This document shows, one piece after another, positions 61,301 to 64,000 of a DNA stretch of 64,000 nt. Location: NCBI RefSeq assembly GCF_049472135.1, contig NZ_JBMOVV010000011.1, forward strand, positions 34,877 through 98,876, given 5' to 3'. The first letter of the stretch is position 1. The number at the start of each line of letters is the position of its first letter. The stretch is from Arcobacter_B sp049472135. GTDB taxonomy: Bacteria > Campylobacterota > Campylobacteria > Campylobacterales > Arcobacteraceae. The notes below the pieces were generated by a model. The model ran no database searches and was not told the origin of the DNA. It saw only the letters and a program-made list of their open reading frames with translations. Made by a program: the position numbers and the translations under genes.

Positions 61301-62144
61301 TTCCTTCAAACTTTTTCCCTACAGGATTTTCTTTTCCAGCATACCCATATTTTTCAGGTTCAAACTCAATATTAGATTTAGAAGCTTTTTGTTTTGTAAA
61401 GTTTCCTATTACTTTTGTATAAAGTTGTTCTCCTATAACTTCAGATACATAAATCTCACCTTTTTTAAGATTTTTTATTTCATTATAGTAAGTCTCTGAG
61501 TTTATATATGTGTTTTGTTTTTTTGAAATATCCAATAGTTCAGAGTTGATTTGAGAGACTTTATAAATCTCTTTTCCCTCAAGATTAAAGTAGTTAATCT
61601 CTTTATAAATAGGGATTCTTTTTTTCTCAAAATTTATAGGATTAGTGTAGTTGAACTCTTTTTGATTATCTTTTAACGTAGCAACAAGTTTTTCAGATTT
61701 TACTTTTGATGGTTTTTGAGAACTTACCCATGTATTTGTTTTATCATCATAAACATAATCTTCATGAATGATGATATCTTTCATTTTACTTTCATAAAAG
61801 TTTTTTAAACTATCTTCATTTAAAGTAGTTTTTGATAAATATATTAAATCTTTGTCTCTTTCATACAAAAACTCTGCAACTTTTTGTGCTATTTCAAATG
61901 ATAATCTTTCAAGTGCTAATTGAGATTTTTTATCTAGGTTTTTAATACTATCTTCGATTGATTCATTTGCTGTATTTAATATAATCTCTTTATTTTTATT
62001 AAATAAGAACCTTGTACTATCTTGAAGATACTCTTCTAGTTTAATAGCACCATTGTATGCAATATAAGTAATTATAAGTAAGGGAATGACTTTAATTAAA
62101 ATAAATAAAAGTATCAGTTTTACTTTAATCGAGAGGTTCTTCAT
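58365..62144 (-). CDS. membrane hybrid histidine kinase with large Cache sensor, pseudo-receiver, receiver and Hpt
   Basis: 1259 residues. TM1 at about 8-28; a ~500-residue periplasmic Cache-type sensor including DCRYLNFAPQCEGWMQVTQ and TTAAAIPYYTGQYA; TM2 at about 535-555; HAMP (about 555-610); a coiled coil; H660 in NMSHEIRTPLNAI; ATPase with NLISNAIKFT, KDTGIGIP and GTGLGLSIC; a degenerate receiver-like segment (about 895-1000) without phospho-Asp; a full receiver with D1065 in DLILMDINMP; Hpt with H1212 in KAHYIKNSC. The C-terminal ~600 residues are identical to the upstream gene product except the last 11. It starts three bases after that gene's stop (AAGGA ribosome site). Confidence 0.93.
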   Translation of the reverse strand: MKNLSIKVKLILLFILIKVIPLLIITYIAYNGAIKLEEYLQDSTRFLFNKNKEIILNTANESIEDSIKNLDKKSQLALERLSFEIAQKVAEFLYERDKDLIYLSKTTLNEDSLKNFYESKMKDIIIHEDYVYDDKTNTWVSSQKPSKVKSEKLVATLKDNQKEFNYTNPINFEKKRIPIYKEINYFNLEGKEIYKVSQINSELLDISKKQNTYINSETYYNEIKNLKKGEIYVSEVIGEQLYTKVIGNFTKQKASKSNIEFEPEKYGYAGKENPVGKKFEGIVRFITPVYKNNTKVGYVSLALDHEHIMQFTDTVNPTSSNPIQNISDASNGNYAFMWDFKGKNISHARDYFIMGYDKNSGDLAMPWLSSDIAKKYYNSNEDINKYLASYPTFEEQSLKKKPNIKQLKDKGNIGLDCRYLNFAPQCEGWMQVTQDGGYGSFIIYWSKVWKLTTAAAIPYYTGQYANTKRGFGFVTIGANVEEFHMAANETKNNVNKILRHQTEQMKEIVDDNTFEVANFIQALINELTILTLLMIILIIGIAIWMSKYISSKIENLLIGTKKFANNDFNYKIDVTSNDEIGNLEKSFNEMTHKIKVLINEQKELNTHLEEKIDDKTKQLVQINQSLEKQIEQRTKSLQEALENTKKADEAKSTFLANMSHEIRTPLNAIIGFSDILCKSKSLDIHGVKQARIIQSSANSLLSIINDILDISKIESGNFDITIDNTDLYFISEHVIELFSKNAIEKNLKLIFNIDHRIPMCILTDGVRIRQVLSNLISNAIKFTPEHGKVELNISLESMSNNKATISFEIKDTGIGIPEDKLDNVFKPFIQVDHKSTREFEGTGLGLSICSHIIEALGSKIGIESSIGLGTRFFFDLSFDVCDDSIHTNKDYLHHLNFKVENTKNDLYHYIKRYLSIFGTININKSSSKDIYIFNYNKDGDLDEFRKLHKDNPILILFEYEEDLSKVVLTDNEQALSLPFYASKVNDALQELQKKTVETISIDDDSNLVDSFTGNILVAEDNLANQELISYILESLNLNFTIKPNGKETLDEFISNPESYDLILMDINMPVMDGIEAFNAIREHEKQNALGTIPIIALTANAIKGDREKFLNLGMNEYLSKPVNTSELKFLFEKFLNKNNISEKIEESSLEDNSSSNTSFQIDVQKVIDKLGVSENIALMIIEKFKKEIHKDLDELKLAIENKDSESISSKAHYIKNSCLNLALDDICNLLQSLEDNSDLSFDDINDIFKDINNIIISIK
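58399..60211. repeat. 1.8-kb direct repeat, copy 1
   Basis: Matches 62188-64000 at a constant offset of 3789 bases with no difference seen, including both encoded strands' frames. It covers the kinase, receivers and most of Hpt. The left end falls about 30 bases before the end of the gene; the right end is cut by the window edge. Confidence 0.92.
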
Positions 62145-62147
62145 TTT

Positions 62148-64000
62148 TTAGTCCTTATTTAAATTACTTAAAAGTTTTCTAATGCAGTTAAAAATATCAT
62201 TAATGTCATCAAAGGATAGATCAGAGTTATCTTCCAAAGATTGAAGAAGATTACAAATATCATCTAAAGCAAGATTTAAACAAGAGTTTTTAATATAATG
62301 AGCCTTAGAAGAGATAGATTCAGAATCTTTATTCTCAATAGCTAACTTTAACTCATCTAAATCCTTGTGAATTTCCTTTTTAAACTTCTCAATAATCATT
62401 AAAGCAATATTCTCAGATACACCAAGTTTATCTATAACCTTTTGAACATCAATCTGAAATGAAGTATTAGATGAACTATTGTCCTCTAAAGAACTCTCTT
62501 CAATCTTTTCAGAAATATTATTCTTATTTAAAAACTTTTCAAATAAAAACTTTAACTCGCTTGTATTAACAGGTTTAGATAAATACTCGTTCATACCAAG
62601 ATTTAAGAATTTTTCCCTGTCACCTTTAATGGCATTAGCAGTTAAAGCAATAATAGGAATAGTACCTAAAGCATTTTGCTTTTCATGCTCTCTAATAGCA
62701 TTAAATGCCTCAATACCATCCATAACAGGCATATTAATATCCATTAAAATTAAATCGTAAGACTCTGGATTAGAAATAAACTCATCTAAAGTCTCTTTCC
62801 CATTTGGCTTAATAGTGAAATTAAGATTTAAACTTTCTAAAATATAAGAGATTAACTCTTGATTAGCAAGATTGTCCTCAGCAACTAAAATATTACCAGT
62901 AAATGAATCAACTAAATTGCTATCATCATCTATTGAAATAGTCTCAACAGTTTTTTTCTGTAACTCTTGAAGTGCATCATTAACCTTAGAAGCATAGAAA
63001 GGTAAAGATAAAGCTTGTTCATTATCAGTTAATACAACTTTAGATAAATCCTCTTCATACTCAAATAGAATTAAAATAGGGTTGTCTTTGTGAAGCTTTC
63101 TAAACTCATCTAAATCACCATCTTTGTTGTAATTAAAGATATAAATATCCTTAGATGAAGACTTGTTGATATTGATAGTTCCAAAAATAGATAAATATCT
63201 TTTAATGTAGTGATATAAATCATTTTTAGTATTTTCAACTTTGAAGTTTAAATGATGTAAATAGTCTTTGTTAGTATGAATAGAATCATCACAAACATCA
63301 AAAGATAAATCAAAGAAGAATCTAGTACCTAAACCAATAGAACTCTCAATACCAATTTTAGAACCTAAAGCTTCTATAATATGAGAACAAATACTTAAAC
63401 CTAAACCAGTACCCTCAAACTCTCTTGTTGATTTGTGGTCAACTTGAATAAAAGGTTTAAATACATTGTCAAGCTTATCCTCAGGAATACCAATACCAGT
63501 ATCCTTAATTTCAAAACTAATAGTTGCTTTATTATTAGACATAGACTCTAAAGAGATATTAAGCTCAACCTTTCCATGCTCAGGAGTAAATTTGATAGCA
63601 TTAGAGATAAGATTAGAAAGAACTTGTCTAATTCTAACACCATCAGTTAAGATACACATAGGGATTCTATGGTCAATGTTGAAAATAAGTTTAAGATTTT
63701 TTTCAATAGCATTTTTAGAGAAAAGCTCAATAACATGCTCAGAGATAAAATATAAATCAGTATTATCAATAGTAATGTCAAAATTACCACTTTCAATTTT
63801 AGAGATATCTAAGATATCATTAATAATAGATAATAGAGAGTTAGCACTAGATTGAATAATTCTAGCTTGTTTAACACCATGAATATCTAAAGATTTAGAT
63901 TTACAAAGGATATCAGAGAAACCAATAATAGCATTTAAAGGAGTTCTAATTTCATGACTCATGTTTGCTAGGAATGTTGACTTCGCCTCATCCGCTTTTT
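62148..64000 (-). CDS. hybrid histidine kinase, duplicate of the downstream gene's kinase module (5' end outside window)
   Basis: The frame is open to the window edge, so the N-terminal sensor is not visible. The visible part holds KADEAKSTFLANMSHEIRTP with the phosphorylated His, HATPase (NLISNAIKFT, GTGLGLSIC), a pseudo-receiver, a receiver with DLILMDINMP and an Hpt domain (KAHYIKNSC). It is identical to the 58365 gene product until about the last 13 residues, which read NCIRKLLSNLNKD instead of KDINNIIISIK. It is the first visible gene of the minus-strand operon continuing to hnoK. Confidence 0.9.
   Translation of the reverse strand, partial: KADEAKSTFLANMSHEIRTPLNAIIGFSDILCKSKSLDIHGVKQARIIQSSANSLLSIINDILDISKIESGNFDITIDNTDLYFISEHVIELFSKNAIEKNLKLIFNIDHRIPMCILTDGVRIRQVLSNLISNAIKFTPEHGKVELNISLESMSNNKATISFEIKDTGIGIPEDKLDNVFKPFIQVDHKSTREFEGTGLGLSICSHIIEALGSKIGIESSIGLGTRFFFDLSFDVCDDSIHTNKDYLHHLNFKVENTKNDLYHYIKRYLSIFGTININKSSSKDIYIFNYNKDGDLDEFRKLHKDNPILILFEYEEDLSKVVLTDNEQALSLPFYASKVNDALQELQKKTVETISIDDDSNLVDSFTGNILVAEDNLANQELISYILESLNLNFTIKPNGKETLDEFISNPESYDLILMDINMPVMDGIEAFNAIREHEKQNALGTIPIIALTANAIKGDREKFLNLGMNEYLSKPVNTSELKFLFEKFLNKNNISEKIEESSLEDNSSSNTSFQIDVQKVIDKLGVSENIALMIIEKFKKEIHKDLDELKLAIENKDSESISSKAHYIKNSCLNLALDDICNLLQSLEDNSDLSFDDINDIFNCIRKLLSNLNKD
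62188..64000. repeat. 1.8-kb direct repeat, copy 2 (runs off the window)
   Basis: Partner of 58399-60211, same orientation. Because it continues to the last base of the window, the full length of the duplication is unknown. Confidence 0.92.

Noticed and set aside
1..64000. CRISPR arrays, tRNA or rRNA genes, insertion sequences
   Set aside because: No regularly spaced repeats, cloverleaf-like sequences or transposase frames were seen; the only long repeat is the kinase duplication.

Overview
The window is AT-rich, densely coded DNA. It most likely comes from the Arcobacter group (Campylobacterota). Supporting this by gene family and style: a ciaB homologue, a ~1060-residue NAD-glutamate dehydrogenase, several membrane histidine kinases sharing an HQWRQPL H-box, short AAGG-type ribosome sites with frequent TTG starts, and TATAAT / TGnTAAAAT -10 boxes. 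No rRNA operon, tRNA, CRISPR array, transposase or phage gene was seen.

Layout. 1-2080: end of a MotA/TolQ/ExbB protein with a DUF2149 partner, then an AlkC-type DNA glycosylase and a YbaK-type deacylase. 2182-8116: NAD-glutamate dehydrogenase, a small membrane protein, a SagB-type oxidoreductase, a response regulator and a convergent truncated haemoglobin. 8264-12098: a LetA/LetB-like lipid-transport locus with LetA split into two genes and a seven-MCE-domain LetB. 12116-16205 (minus): CWC protein, epimerase-DUF2867, CiaB and DoxX. 16283-18347: htpG with a CIRCE operator and a strong terminator. 18479-23738: DUF2971 protein, TSUP transporter with LysR regulator, a stand-alone degenerate Hsp90 ATPase domain, an acetyltransferase, a TPR protein and an unknown protein. 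23981-29092: chemoreceptor, small unknowns, DUF4197 and LOG proteins.

29155-38007 reads as one metabolic island: a Cache histidine kinase, an HD-GYP protein, an OmpR-type regulator, a TRAP transporter (dctPQM) and 5-oxoprolinase (pxpABC). Three of its transcription units carry the same 11-bp-spaced CTCACT direct repeat, a good candidate for the regulator's binding site. 37999-45275 holds two degenerate GGDEF proteins (one with an apparently active EAL domain), an unknown protein, DedA, a DbpA-type helicase and a NIT-GAF-PAS-GGDEF diguanylate cyclase. 45318-53385 holds parvulin, ribA, a histidine kinase paired with a periplasmic SUOX-fold protein, a zinc-ribbon protein, an HD hydrolase, a PIN-PhoH ATPase and a PAS kinase. 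53386-53665 has no protein gene but contains a second near-perfect CIRCE element, a consensus promoter and a terminator, so it may encode a heat-shock-controlled small RNA. 53664-64000 holds an FMN reductase, a double-Cache kinase, and a minus-strand operon of two hybrid kinases, an H-NOX sensor and its hybrid kinase. The two hybrid kinases share an apparently identical 1.8-kb stretch.

The dominant theme is signal transduction: seven histidine kinases, two response regulators, five c-di-GMP-type proteins and one chemoreceptor. Two genes (dbpA and the HD hydrolase) can only be given full-length N-termini by starting at ATT and ATA respectively.
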